Shown here one piece after another: positions 27,501-38,265 of a stretch of DNA of 64,000 nucleotides (position 1 is its first letter; the number at the start of each line of letters is the position of its first letter). The stretch lies in NCBI RefSeq assembly GCF_022458985.1, contig NC_061782.1, positions 12,355,672 through 12,419,671 on the forward strand, read 5' to 3'. The notes below the pieces were generated by a model. It saw only the letters and a list, made by a program, of their open reading frames with translations, did no database searches and was not told the DNA's origin. The position numbers and the translations under genes are program-made. This stretch comes from Mugil cephalus. Lineage: Eukaryota; Chordata; Actinopteri; Mugiliformes; Mugilidae.

Positions 27501-30500
27501 ATAGTATAGTATAGTATAATAAACTATAGTATAGTATAGTATAGTATAGTATAGCTAAGTTATGTAGTTGTGCTGCAGTCTATTAGCTTTTTGGATTAGC
27601 TGGGAATTAGCCTGATGTAGCCACGGCAACAGGAACTCATCTCAAACAAGGCAAAGAGAAAAATACATCTGCACGCAATTGGCCAGTCCTCCAACCAAAT
27701 AGTCCAATGAATAATGCGGCATATGCTTCTCAACGAAGTCTAAATCAGTGTTAACAGTTTGTCCTCTTGAGTTATACTGCTGGCAGTTTTTTTTTTTTTT
27801 TTTTACTACAGATGCAACTGCAGAATGTCCATTGTCACATAAAGTCTGGCCAAACGATTTGTTGGTCAAGCAAATCTTTGTCAGGTTTATTTTATTCTGA
27901 GCGGTGCAATTTCAGTCATTTCAACCAGTAACAATTCTCCCAGGCTGGTTGGGAGAAGATGCAGTACCACGCTGAGCTTCAAAACCTTTCTTCAGCGCAC
28001 TTTACATGACATCACGGAGGCTTCTGCATCTATATATACTGTATAGCCTTTACAGCTCAAAGAGTTCAATATACACTTCAGAATAATACAGAAAACATTC
28101 AGCAAATGGCGGATACATAGTTGCATAGAGACACAAATGCAGAGGCCATGAGTACAAAAAAACACATTCAAAGCCCCTGAAACTAAACCGTAAACTTGCA
28201 AACTGATGCCCATAGTCCATCCCGTCATGTACTTTGGCCGCGATATAGCAAGCCCTCATCAAAACAAACACCTGAACAGTTACAAACAGGACCACCAGGC
28301 CCTTTCCTGCCACACTCTGATATCTGGCCCCCCAGATGGAAGTCAGGGGTTAAGGCCTGCTGAGTATAATGATGCCAAAACAGTCCACCAGCTGTGCCCA
28401 CGCCTGTCAAACATCACATTATCCCTGACGGGGCAAGTTGGGAAGTCATTGAATGGTTACGTCACTGAATGACCACTTTCCTTAGTTGTCCTGCCAGAGA
28501 TTCTCTTCAAAGGAAAATGTTTTGATATTCCAGTTTATTCAAGAACCTCGACAGGTTTTTTCTTTTGTACAAACTACACGACTGAATGACAATGACTAGA
28601 ACCGATGCCCACTTTTGAAGTCTTTTAAAACCGAGTCAAACAGCTCAAAACACGGGCAGCGACTCCGAGCGTTCGTCTGGAGGGACTTTGGCTTATCTTA
28701 TGGAGTGGACATGTTCTGGCAGCGGCGCAAGAACTGGGCACTGACGAATGAGTCGAACATAATGAGTCTGTGACAAAGAGCTGGTGTGAACTGCAGCATG
28801 GCCTCTGAGCACAAACACTCCCAGCACAAATGAAGGAAATTCTTCTCTGTATGACTAGGTCTCCTTGCTGGCTACTGTTCTGCACACACTTAAAATTACC
28901 CCTATTCAATGGAACCAAAGATAGATGAGGGCCCGAGTCCCGGCAAAACTTCAGATCTACGGAGTCGGGCAAATGACACTAGCGATGAGATAAAGAGTGA
29001 TGAGGAACGATATGTTGCAAAGTGGCAATATGTACTAGCACAAAGCCAGATTTCCTGAAGATGGTCTTTGAAGGAATTGCATCTTTAGTAAGATATCTGA
29101 GATTAATGAGAAGAGAGAAATGGGGGACTCTGAGATGTGACTTTGCATTTGCACCCTTTTCCTGCTAAGTGGAGCACCAAGTTTAGTCGACATTAGTGAA
29201 ACAATAACTTGCCACCGATTACATGTCTTCAAATAACGGCTAAATTTGCTAAAAACATATGTGCACGAGTCCATCATCGGGATCTTCACAGGACCAGACA
29301 CGGCTACGATTGATAAAACATACCCGAGGGATATGACATCATGTTTGGCCTTTTTCAGCAGCAGCCTGTTGAGGTTAGCAGCGTAACGAAAACAGAGCCC
29401 AGGTGCATTTCACAAGCGAGGAAGTTGTACGCTACCATCACAGAGGCAAAAACACAGGAAACCCTCAGGACCAGAGAGAACCTCTTAGTTAGATACGTCA
29501 AACGCCTGCAGCTATGGAAGTGTGTGACCTTGCAGAGGAAATACTTTAAAAGGACTTCCTATACTACAGAAAAATGCAATGCATTTTTTTTTTTTTTTTT
29601 ACATTGTGCTCCCTTTTAAGTATCTGTGATGTGGAAGATAAACAGTGTATTGTGCAAAGCTCCGAATTTCAGAAAAGGAGAGATAAAAACATGAACGTGT
29701 TTTTATAGCAGGTGCCAAAGCACAACAAAGGAAGTCGGTATATAAATGAGAAAGCTGTCCATTCCCATATAACAGGAATATCTTTGATGAATCACTAAAC
29801 TTCCCAGTGGTGACTTTATCCTTGCAACATCCTGTTTTTCCAAATCCTTTTCCAATTTTTTTCCCCCCCTACAACACTGTAGGAAATGTACCATCAACCT
29901 GGATTTTCGTCTACAGTAAAAGTCAATCATCAACACTAAATTACATAAACAGGCATAAAATCTTCTTACCTTCGTGTTGTTAACCATTTTCTGGGGACTC
30001 GAGCTCACTTGCTGATTGTGATTTTCCTCAGCTTCATCGGGGATCGTAGTGAAACCAGCTGCAACTGTGCATTCATTTCCTCTACCTACATTTGAAAACA
30101 AAACAAACAATTTAAAACAGAGTGCGATAGGAGGGGCGTCGCTCGTAGCTCTCGAATAGCAGGTGTGTGAGCTCTGAGCCGTGCCCCTCTTGATGTTGTG
30201 TCGTGATGTTTGTTTCTGCTCTGGTTCATTTACACCCGTCTGAAAACTGAAACGTTAAATAGAATTTTTTACACCACTCACTCTTACCTCATCATGAGTT
30301 TTTTTGGACAAACCTCATCTCCTACTGTTTAATATTAACACCTTTTCTTTAAGATGTTATGGGATGGATTTACATGAACAATGTTTGAAACGCGATATTT
30401 TAATATATTAAATTGTGGTCAGTAGATTACAACTAATCCTATTCAGGGTATCAGCACACACTGAAGTTTCCAATTCATCCAATCGCTTATGTATTTAGAT

Positions 30501-33500
30501 TGTGGTGAAACTGAAACCATGAACCCGTGAAGGCGTGGAGGGAACAATTTAACGTGTGTGTGTGTTATGCATGTCTCAAATGTATGAGTTCTAAAGATAA
30601 ACACATTCATACAGAATATTTTCACATAAAAAAAGGCCTAATTTATTTCTTATTTATTTATTCTTCTCTTTAATGTAACACCCAGAAATGAAACTTCACA
30701 TTCACCTTTAAAATGGCTCAATTATTTACTAAGCCACGGTTAAAGGAATCACTAAAAGAACATTTTGCAGACCATTTAAAACCACATGCAACCCCAGGCA
30801 TTGGACATAGTTAGAAATTATTGTACGTTCAAACACTACTATTGACACTTCTTTTTTGCTGCGTTCATAATGATGAAGATGTCAGAAATATGAATGTATG
30901 AATATGAATTCTAAGCTCAGTTGACCTTACTACTCACTTTCCAAGGTGTGAGAGTGGGTATTGAAATCAGAGCTTTTCAGCTCTGATACTGTGTTATCGT
31001 CCTTTAACAATGGCTGCACTGATGTTGATGCGCTTCTCCTTTTCTTTGTGTCACTCGTAACATTACCGGTGCTTGTAAAAGACAAGATGCTTTGTCTTCT
31101 TCTTTTAGCTACCAGTGGTACTTTGGTACTTGGACTATCCAAAGCAGGCAGACAGACTCTAACATCCTGTTGTTTCTCGCTATGTGGCTCGCTGCTTGCA
31201 TCAGACGGCAGACTGATGCGTTTGCCACTCTGACCTTCTTCCAGTTTCCTCTTCTTTTCAACATTAGCTTCAGATGCAATGCTTTCACTTCTTCTTTGTT
31301 TTTTCTTAGCAGGCACAGGCCCCAGCTCAAAGGGTATCTGAATGTCAGTGTTCATGGGCAGTTTTGGAAATAGAGATCTTTTTGATTTCTTGGGGTGGTT
31401 AGCTGGAGAGAAATAGTCCTCAAACACGTCATCATCTCCATCAGTAGAAGCTACGGTGATGCCCTTGGATTCACTGGACACCAAGGAAGAAAATACTGAT
31501 GTGGCTGGTTTGGATGTTTTCTGTTTCGCTTTCTTTCCTGCAGTAGCAGCTTGTTTTGACGTTTCACCTGAAGCATCATCATCCAACACAGTTGATGCTG
31601 AAAGGCGACTAGAAGGATTCACAGTGTCAGGGTAATTATGAGATTTAGTTTCTGTAAAGGACTGAGCTGCTTTTCTCTTTTCTTTTTCAGATTTAACAGG
31701 TGATGAGGTAGTTGAATTTATCTGTGATCGTCTTTTTTCTTCATGAATATTCTTGCTGTTGTCAGATCTCCTGTCAGGGCGAGGACTTACAACACCTACA
31801 AGTTTTTGTTTCCCTGTTGACTTCTTCCTGACCGAGGTCCTTCTTGACTTTTTTTCTCTGTTCCTTTCTTCATCCTCTTTCATTTTCAAGTCAGGACTGT
31901 CAGGTTCACTTGAAACCTGTTTTGGGACATCGTGGCAGGGTGAGTGCCAGGGCTTGACAGAGTCTTTTCTGAGGGCAGGTTTAGGATGGTCATGGTCTGT
32001 AACATCATGGTGTGTTCTCCCTTCTTCCTTATCAGGTGAGTAACCAGGTTCAGCAGCAGAAACGCTGGAGTCATCAGCCGGCTGGTCAACTGTGTCGGAG
32101 AAAGAATAACAGTCAGGACATTTTAGACGAAACTAAACAAATACTTTAAAACAATGGTTTTCTTTCAGCGTTTTAAGCTAACCAAAGCTCATAGTTTTAT
32201 TTCTGTGTGTTTAGCTAGAATTGCAAACGCTCTCACTGACTCCACCTGTATACAAAATAGTAGACAGCTGCTTGCCTTTCACAAGCTCACACTCCCAGAT
32301 TGTACACTACGCTCGCACCGTAAAATGGCAGAGAGGTGAAATAAACAAGCGGCTGGTGACGGGAGCTGCTCGGTTGGCAAGATAAAGAGACCAAGACGTT
32401 TTTGTCATGGAGCTGACAGAGCAGATGAAGGCTACGGAAAAGCACGTTTTTCTTCAACTCAGCACTTGTAATGCCTATTTTGAAAATAACATTTTGTAAG
32501 CCATCAGTCCAATTGCGAACCAGGTTTCCACTAAATTACAGGTGGATTTTGAAGCCTTGCAGATCTATTCGTTTGATTTAAAATAAAATGGAAAGTGATA
32601 AACATGAGGAAATCCTTAGAAAAGATGTTTAGATAATACAGATGGGCCGATATATCGGGCTGGTATTTATATTTTATTTTTTTACTGGTATCAGCATCGA
32701 ACAACACGCAGGTGCGTTTGCCAATACATATATATCTATCTATATATATATTTACTTTTTTTGCTTTACAGATTTACAGACACATCCACAGATAGCTCAG
32801 TGCTGCTCAACACGTTGCAGACCCATACAGCCCCCCCATCAGTAAGCAGAAGACCATGGCCAGTCTAGTTTTCTTACACAGTAATTTGAAGACAGTTGGT
32901 GTGCTCCCAAGAGAAGGCTGCAGTCCCGTGGGTGAGTCGGAGTCAAACACTTGTGAAGCTGAAAGGCAGTGACAGTTTCTTAAATTGGCTGTCATTTCAA
33001 AAATGTTGAAATGTCTAAAATCTCTGTCAATTCAACAGACTGCAACACCTGCTGTTGTACAAACCTGTCGGTGAAAGGTTTTCCCGTTTGTCTTTCATGT
33101 CTTTCAAACGCTGAGCCATATAATCTGACCTTTTCAATGCTGGGCTATAGACTATTCCATTCTCCTCATCGATAATGATGGGGGAGACATCTGCAACTGG
33201 GAGGAAAAATAAAGGTAAGACAACAAACAACATCCTGATGCTCTAAATAAAAAATTCTAATGTAGTGGTAACCTCTTACCCAGAGGTTGTTTTGGCGCCA
33301 AGTCTTTCATCATCTTGTCTAATTTCTTCCTCAGGCGCCTGTCATTTTCAGGTGTCCTCTCAGGAGAATCTTTTGGCTGCATACACCGATGCTACAATGA
33401 ATGAAACACAGAGAAAAATCCCTCCAGTTAAAGCAAAGCAATCTCACTTTCATGAAAAAAGTTGAATGGTGGAAAAACAGTTTTGTCGATTACTCAACAC

Positions 33501-34673
33501 ACCGTAACACCAATGATCGTAAAAACTAGATAAATGAATCAGTTAAATGAAGGGGTAACAGAGTAAAATGGTAGGACATGCAGAATAACAGGCACTAACT
33601 AGTCAAAAGGGCCCAAATTAGATGAATTAAATAAATGACCAGCTAGAACAAGCAATTATTAAGATAAGACAAGACAAGATAAGACTTTATTGGTCCCCAT
33701 TGGGAAAACTGAAATGTTACAGCAGCACTAGTCAGAAAAATAAAACGGTGAAGGAATTAAATAGGACACATAGAGCAGGCAGCCACAACATTAAATAGGA
33801 CAACAGGCAACAAAAAGCACAGTACACAAGTGACAACTAGGACTGGAGGAAAAATATGTTATAAATCTAAATCTCAGTTATTCAAACTTGAGGCGTGTGG
33901 TGACATTAAGGTTTTTGCATTTAACACATCGGTGCTTAAAATAGAACCACCAACAGAAACCGTACTAATGTTGATCTGATCAGATGTAGGAAAGGGCCTT
34001 GGTACTTTCCGCAATAATCTATGAACTATGACAACCACATGAAAATGTGACTTGACTTACTTTCTTGTTCTTCAGCACAGGATTGCTTTCATCATTTAAG
34101 GCTGGATATAACTCCTCGTCTACATGCTCACCGTCATCATGACACCTGCACACCATCAAAAAACAAGCAACAATTCACAAATTACAATTTAACCAAAGTC
34201 ATGGACTTGTTTAAGTTAAAAAAAAGTACACAACTCTCAAGTGTAACTCTTACCTGCCTACCCAGAGAACAGAGACAAGCCGCACACCACTTTTCTTGGC
34301 TTTCCTCCATGTGGCTGGATGACCATTGTTGAAGACAACATGTGTGACATGTTTATTAAATGTTTTAGATACCTGTAAAAGAAATGTGAATGAGATTTTA
34401 ACTAAATATGCAAACCCGATGTCTACAAACATAGAAAACACAATAAACTGAAACTGTGATCTCACCTGGGCTCCCATTTCCTGTAGCTGCTGAACAAATG
34501 GTTTTGAATAGTTGGCTGTTTTATCAGATGACCACACATCAACATAAGCAACGACATCTGTAAAACACAGTCACAAACTTTAAATGAGAAGTCATAAATC
34601 CTCCATTCACTGCAGCAGAACTCAGAGGAGGTACAATACCTTTAAGAACTGAAGAGTTGTTGCTTGTAGTCAT
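9587..34673 (-). CDS. mcph1: Microcephalin
   Basis: BRCT-domain protein that restrains condensin II and acts in DNA damage signalling in the nucleus (family knowledge). Fourteen coding exons: 34640-34673, 34466-34557, 34254-34372, 34061-34145, 33280-33391, 33065-33190, 32878-32958, 30938-32089, 29970-30085, 27175-27212, 26914-27076, 26740-26817, 9715-9952 and 9587-9639. They join in phase to 2,487 bases, 828 residues (human 835). The N-terminal BRCT domain includes [11 protein letters not shown] and [10 protein letters not shown]. It is followed by [15 protein letters not shown] and [10 protein letters not shown]. The large exon encodes a basic, Ser-rich middle with DYFSP at 441-445. Two C-terminal BRCT domains lie at roughly 640-732 ([18 protein letters not shown]) and 750-828 ([19 protein letters not shown]). 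The first start codon sits just after an apparent splice acceptor, so a non-coding first exon is likely. The 16.8-kb intron before exon 13 contains angpt2. Confidence 0.95.
9953..16066. other. mcph1 intron 12, part downstream of the angpt2 5' end; angpt2 upstream region
   Basis: About 6 kb of AT-rich DNA with short chance reading frames only. No RNA gene, transposase or conserved exon was recognised. The stretch just before 16067 must hold the angpt2 promoter and 5' untranslated sequence; a TATA-like TAATAAAAGG lies at about 15913-15922, 145-155 bases before the start codon, but this is weak evidence. Confidence 0.5.
16067..24792 (+). CDS. angpt2: Angiopoietin-2
   Basis: Secreted ligand of the TIE2 receptor that modulates vessel growth and stability (family knowledge). 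Nine coding exons: 16067-16333, 19322-19477, 20470-20591, 20696-20934, 21281-21408, 21732-21833, 22239-22405, 23390-23520 and 24620-24792. All are in phase and make 494 residues (human 496). A signal peptide opens the protein ([17 protein letters not shown]). The clustering region has paired cysteines ([15 protein letters not shown]). A coiled coil runs to about residue 260 ([28 protein letters not shown]). The fibrinogen-like domain begins near 275, with [11 protein letters not shown], the calcium-site region [14 protein letters not shown] and [22 protein letters not shown] and KISSI favour ANGPT2 over ANGPT1. The protein ends IRPADF plus four extra residues, SGSL. The gene lies entirely in the large mcph1 intron on the opposite strand, as in human. 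Confidence 0.95.
24793..26739. other. angpt2 3' untranslated region and remaining mcph1 intron 12
   Basis: AT-rich DNA without coding exons. The first 400 bases are probably angpt2 3' untranslated sequence and contain A-rich AATAAA-like runs at about 24866-24890. Beyond roughly 25.2 kb nothing recognisable was seen before mcph1 exon 12. Confidence 0.5.
25188..25193 (+). other. Candidate angpt2 polyadenylation signal
   Basis: AATAAA about 400 bases after the angpt2 stop codon. Earlier AATAAA-like runs near 24870 are alternatives, so the main cleavage site is not settled. Confidence 0.35.
27213..29969. other. mcph1 intron 9, no gene seen
   Basis: About 2.8 kb between coding exons 9 and 10. 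It holds a pentanucleotide microsatellite and poly-T tracts near 27787 and 29586. Reading frames up to about 90 codons show no family resemblance. Nothing further was recognised. Confidence 0.5.
27481..27556. repeat. AGTAT pentanucleotide microsatellite
   Basis: A run of AGTAT units with a few interruptions (one TAATAAAC break in the middle). Simple tandem repeat inside an mcph1 intron; likely length-variable. Confidence 0.8.
32640..32705. repeat. TATCGG-type interspersed repeat fragment
   Basis: Contains GGGCCGATATATCGGGCTGG, a palindromic phrase typical of abundant teleost interspersed repeats. It resembles in style the TATCG-rich block at 48.0-48.5 kb. Only a fragment is present, in mcph1 intron 7. 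Family assignment was not possible. Confidence 0.35.
33661..33860 (+). mobile_element. Probable 3' end of a degraded retroposon (LINE/SINE type)
   Basis: The phrase ACTTTATTGGTCCCCATTGG followed by ACAGCAGCA matches a very common teleost retroposon tail pattern (TTTATTGATCCCC...GGGGAAATT). It lies in mcph1 intron 4. The 3' limit is not defined. Family assignment rests on memory only. Confidence 0.4.
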
Positions 34674-35716
34674 TACTCTTCTTTAGCTGCAGCTCCTGCA
34701 AAATCAGAAATACATTTTATGAGATAGAAGGTCACAGAATACTTTTTCTTTATGACCTTTTAAAGAATCAAGTACTCCCCAGTCCATCATAGGTCAGTCC
34801 TGGTCCCCTGCCTACACTACCAGCCTCAAAAACTTTAAAAGATTTATCTACACAAAAAAGCTTATTATTATTATTATTATTTTTTTTAGACATAAACTTA
34901 TTTTTCCCAATTCACACAAACTGCACTTGCCTGAGACACCTTTAAGATATGGAAAAAATATCCAAAACATAATGAAGGTATCCATGTTTTTCAGCTGTAC
35001 TTTGCTTTAAAAGGATGAACATAATTTCACGTCACAATCACGGACTGATTGTATCGTAACATTAACATACAGACTTGCTTCCTAACGCTGTGGAACAACA
35101 CGTTTCAACTTGAAACGATACAATGCTGGGTATGTGCAGTGTTGTCTCTGTAAACCACTACTCTATCATGTCCAGTTAAGTTAAAACTCAAAGAGTGAAA
35201 AACGAAGACCGCTGTCGACTTTAGCTAACTATAACTTACTTACTATTCAGAGGTGTGAATCGAGAAAGGTTGTGCAACATAACCCTGTGACGTTAGTTAT
35301 TGTGTAACATAAAACACACAAGGCACATTCTTAAACAAATACAGGCGATATTTACACGAACATACGCGTATTATATCAAGAAATGTGTATTAGCTCGCAT
35401 GCTAATAAGGCTAATGGTGATGCTACGTTACCGTTTGTTTACGTTGATGTGCTGCTCAACTATCGAGCTAACCAGCCTAGGGAAGGGGGGTAGTTACGCA
35501 GGGCTGGGCAGCCCTAGTTAGTACTTCCGTAAAACGCTGACATGTGTACTACACATGTTTTTGATTATGAGCAGTTAACAAAACGTAAAAGGCGTCTCAG
35601 TCCTCATTTTTTTAGTAACCGCTCTTATCTTATGTGACGACAAGTTTTAAATTTCTTGTTATCCAACAATAACTGACGACGATGTGCATTGTTCGCGCGT
35701 GCAGTTTGTGAAGCAA

Positions 35717-35745
35717 TGCATTCTGGGAAGAGGACCAATGATTGG
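35717..35745. promoter_or_regulatory. Candidate mcph1 promoter motifs (ZNF143/THAP11 core, CCAAT pair)
   Basis: TGCATTCTGGGAAG (35717-35730) is the reverse complement of the core of the ZNF143/THAP11 promoter motif (TTCCCAGAATGCA). It is followed by CCAAT (35735-35739) and inverted CCAAT (35741-35745), forming CCAATGATTGG. The cluster lies about 1 kb upstream of the mcph1 start codon, a plausible place for the promoter if a non-coding first exon exists. Confidence 0.5.
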
Positions 35746-36416
35746 ATGACATGTGAGTGAGGTCGCTCCCGACCCGGAAAAACGTGCAACCTGCATCCCT
35801 TCGAAAGGCACTAAAAGTTAATTATAAGAGGTAGTTTATTTGTGCCGTATTATCTATTATGTCATATATCTAGGTGTGTCAAAGTAAATTTACCTTATCC
35901 CATTTGAATACATTTTAACGTATCGTGTAACTGACAGTTCAAGTCACATATGGAGATTTTATGCAGTGGATTACAGACAGAGTCCTAACTTTTCTCTCTG
36001 AGATTTTTTCAGTTGATGTCAAGTTAAATGTCAAATGATTTTACCAAAAGTTAAAAATTCCAGAAAAAGGTCCAAAGACTAACATGATGATGTGTCAGGA
36101 CTCTACCACAGGAGCTGCCGTGTCTGAATATAAAATTAATCTAATGGAGTATTGCTGTATTGGATTGGACATCAGATCAGATTGATAGATACTTTATTTA
36201 TAAAGTATATCTGAATATTCTGAAGACTGAACCTGTAGAACTCGAGAACTGCATCTCCACAATCACTATCCTCTTTATTTCATTCTGCATTTCTATGCAC
36301 CCGAATCCTAAAAATCTAAATACATCTAAATACAATTCTTGTCATTGTTATATTTGTTGAAGCTGTCAAAAGTTTCCAATTTAACAATGCTGCAAACTGT
36401 TACTTTTTTTTTTACC

Positions 36417-36422
36417 TTTATT
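36417..36422 (-). other. Candidate npy4r polyadenylation signal
   Basis: AATAAA on the minus strand, 500 bases after the receptor stop codon and the first clean hexamer found there. Confidence 0.35.
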
Positions 36423-36921
36423 AGTCGCATAAATCACAAAACAAAACATACCTTGTGTTTGCTGTAAAAGTTCACTCACAGATTTCACAAAGCAAATGCC
36501 ATAAATACAAAAGGAGTACTGAAATGTAAGAAATACAGTAGCAGTAGTCAAGTCAGTAATGGTGTTAAAGATGACCCCCAGGGAACTGACACCCAGTTGG
36601 GCACATGCTGTATAATTTTCTGTTTATATAAACAACAAAGAAAGCAAAATACTGTAGCAAATAATACATAGCATGAAGCGTAATATTTGAACACAGCAAC
36701 TGATTAATTTAAAGCATACCTTCTTTTGAAACATGTTTTTTTCAACACAGTCCTTTTACAATTAGGGTTTACTGCAGAATCAGATAAACCAACACGGTGC
36801 ACACCTCACTTTAAACCACTGACAAAATATCACACTTCAAAATGCCATTAAAGGTAGAACAACGTTAGTCCAGCAATTGTACAGTTGTGATGCGACCACC
36901 ATTTAGGTTGTAGCTTGAAAG

Positions 36922-38265
36922 TCAGACGGAGTTGCTCCTGTACGGAGGAGGTACAGATGTGCGGGACACCTCCATGTGAACAGTGGACATGGGAAAGCGC
37001 TCACACTCTTCCTCTTGTGGCAAACAGCGGCAGTGCAGGAGGATCTCTCTCACCTCTTGGCGGAAGTTGGAGTTGAGGAATCCGTATATGATCGGGTTGA
37101 TGCAGGTGGAGGACATGGCCAGCAGGTGGCAGAGGGAGAAAAGCAGGTTGTGGTGGCAAATCGGCAGAGCCTCCTGGTTCCAGTCTGACACCACGTTGAA
37201 GATGGTGAGCGGGAGCCAGCAGAGAGCGAAGGCTGTTATGAGAGCGACCAGCATGATGTTGATTCGACGGCTGTGGGCTATACGCTGGTTCTCTGGCGTC
37301 CTGGCACGGTCCAGCATGTCTTTGCGGCGGCGGAGGCGCACAAAAACTCTAACATAACACAGCAGGACCAACAACAGAGGACCACAGTACTGGAACAGTA
37401 GGAGCCATGTGGTGTAAGCGACCCTATGTCCCTGCGATGGCCAGTGCTCCACGCAGGCTTCCATGTGTGGAGAGGTGGGGACGTAAGAAAAGAGGGAGCG
37501 GTATGAATTTAGAAGCACAGATGAGTTTTTGAATGTGTAGGAGACAGGTTGAGTCGCAGATGCATTCAGATAAGACTGAGGAGAAGCTTGGTGATGCAGT
37601 GGCAGGATTACATTAGTATAGGGCTCATTTGTGAGCAGTTGAAAGGCCAAGAAAGGTGAAGAGGTGAAACAGGCCAGAATCCAAATTAGAGTGACCGTCG
37701 TGTAGGCCTGAGGAATGCTTGGTTTCCAGCCAGAGGGATTAATGATGAGCTGATGTCTTTCTAGAGCTATGAACACTAGAGACAGCACAGACACAGTCAC
37801 AGACACACACTGGATGAAGGGCACCAACCGGCACAGCAGCGACCCAAACACCCAGTGGTCCATGAGTGTGTATATGACAGTGAAGGGGAGGCAGAAGACG
37901 CACACCAGAATGTCAGAGAATGACAGATTGCAAATGAAAATGCTGGTGACATTGATTTTTTCTCTGCGACGGGTGATGATGCAAATGAGACCCATGTTCC
38001 CCACCAGCCCCAGCACCATTGTCACACTGTACCACACCACTAGACATGCTGTGAGGACAGAAGACATATGGCACTGCTCATCCTGGTCAATGACGGATAG
38101 GTCTGAGAAGAGCTGGGTGTTATTCCCTAGCCACTCTTGCACAGACTCGTGCCCGGCTCGTTCCTTCTCCCGTGACAGCGAATATTGAGAGCCGGAGCTG
38201 TTGAAGACGAGGGGCAGCGGCGACGTTGACAAAGAAGACTGGCTCGTGTTGCCACTCAAGGACAT
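36922..38265 (-). CDS. npy4r: Neuropeptide Y / pancreatic polypeptide receptor, Y4-like (Y1 subfamily)
   Basis: Seven-helix Gi-coupled plasma-membrane receptor for the NPY/PYY/PP peptides (family knowledge). Single exon, 447 residues. The N-terminus is about 68 residues with three N-glycosylation sites (NTS, NSS, NNT). Key positions: GN at 89-90, SFSD with D118, conserved Cys145 and Cys271, ERH at 169-171 (the Y1-subfamily form of DRY), HQLIINPSGWKPS at 171-183, CWLPLTIFN, and NPIIYGF at 390-396. A Cys pair (412, 414) suits palmitoylation. The tail (FPMSTVHMEVSRTS, ending RSNSV) and PICHHN resemble human NPY4R (PICHGN, ending RSNPI) more than NPY1R. The msmb neighbour also fits human 10q11. 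The alternative is the Y8 receptor lost in mammals; some loop residues (NEPYTNV) look Y1/Y8-like. The second extracellular loop is about 30 residues longer than in human. Confidence 0.75.
   Translation of the reverse strand: MSLSGNTSQSSLSTSPLPLVFNSSGSQYSLSREKERAGHESVQEWLGNNTQLFSDLSVIDQDEQCHMSSVLTACLVVWYSVTMVLGLVGNMGLICIITRRREKINVTSIFICNLSFSDILVCVFCLPFTVIYTLMDHWVFGSLLCRLVPFIQCVSVTVSVLSLVFIALERHQLIINPSGWKPSIPQAYTTVTLIWILACFTSSPFLAFQLLTNEPYTNVILPLHHQASPQSYLNASATQPVSYTFKNSSVLLNSYRSLFSYVPTSPHMEACVEHWPSQGHRVAYTTWLLLFQYCGPLLLVLLCYVRVFVRLRRRKDMLDRARTPENQRIAHSRRINIMLVALITAFALCWLPLTIFNVVSDWNQEALPICHHNLLFSLCHLLAMSSTCINPIIYGFLNSNFRQEVREILLHCRCLPQEEECERFPMSTVHMEVSRTSVPPPYRSNSV

Larger units (their letters stand above)
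34674..36921. other. mcph1 5' region and intergenic space to npy4r
   Basis: No coding exon was seen. An acceptor-like AG lies just before the mcph1 start codon, so a non-coding first exon probably lies between 35.1 and 35.7 kb. The probable promoter motifs sit at 35.7 kb. Near 36.17-36.20 kb the phrase GATAGATACTTTATTTAT resembles a retroposon tail. The receptor gene's 3' untranslated region covers the right part. Confidence 0.45.

Noticed and set aside
28050-28313. 87-codon minus-strand frame with hydrophobic and Cys-rich residues
   Set aside because: Lies in an mcph1 intron, resembles no family I know, and lacks splice context; treated as chance.
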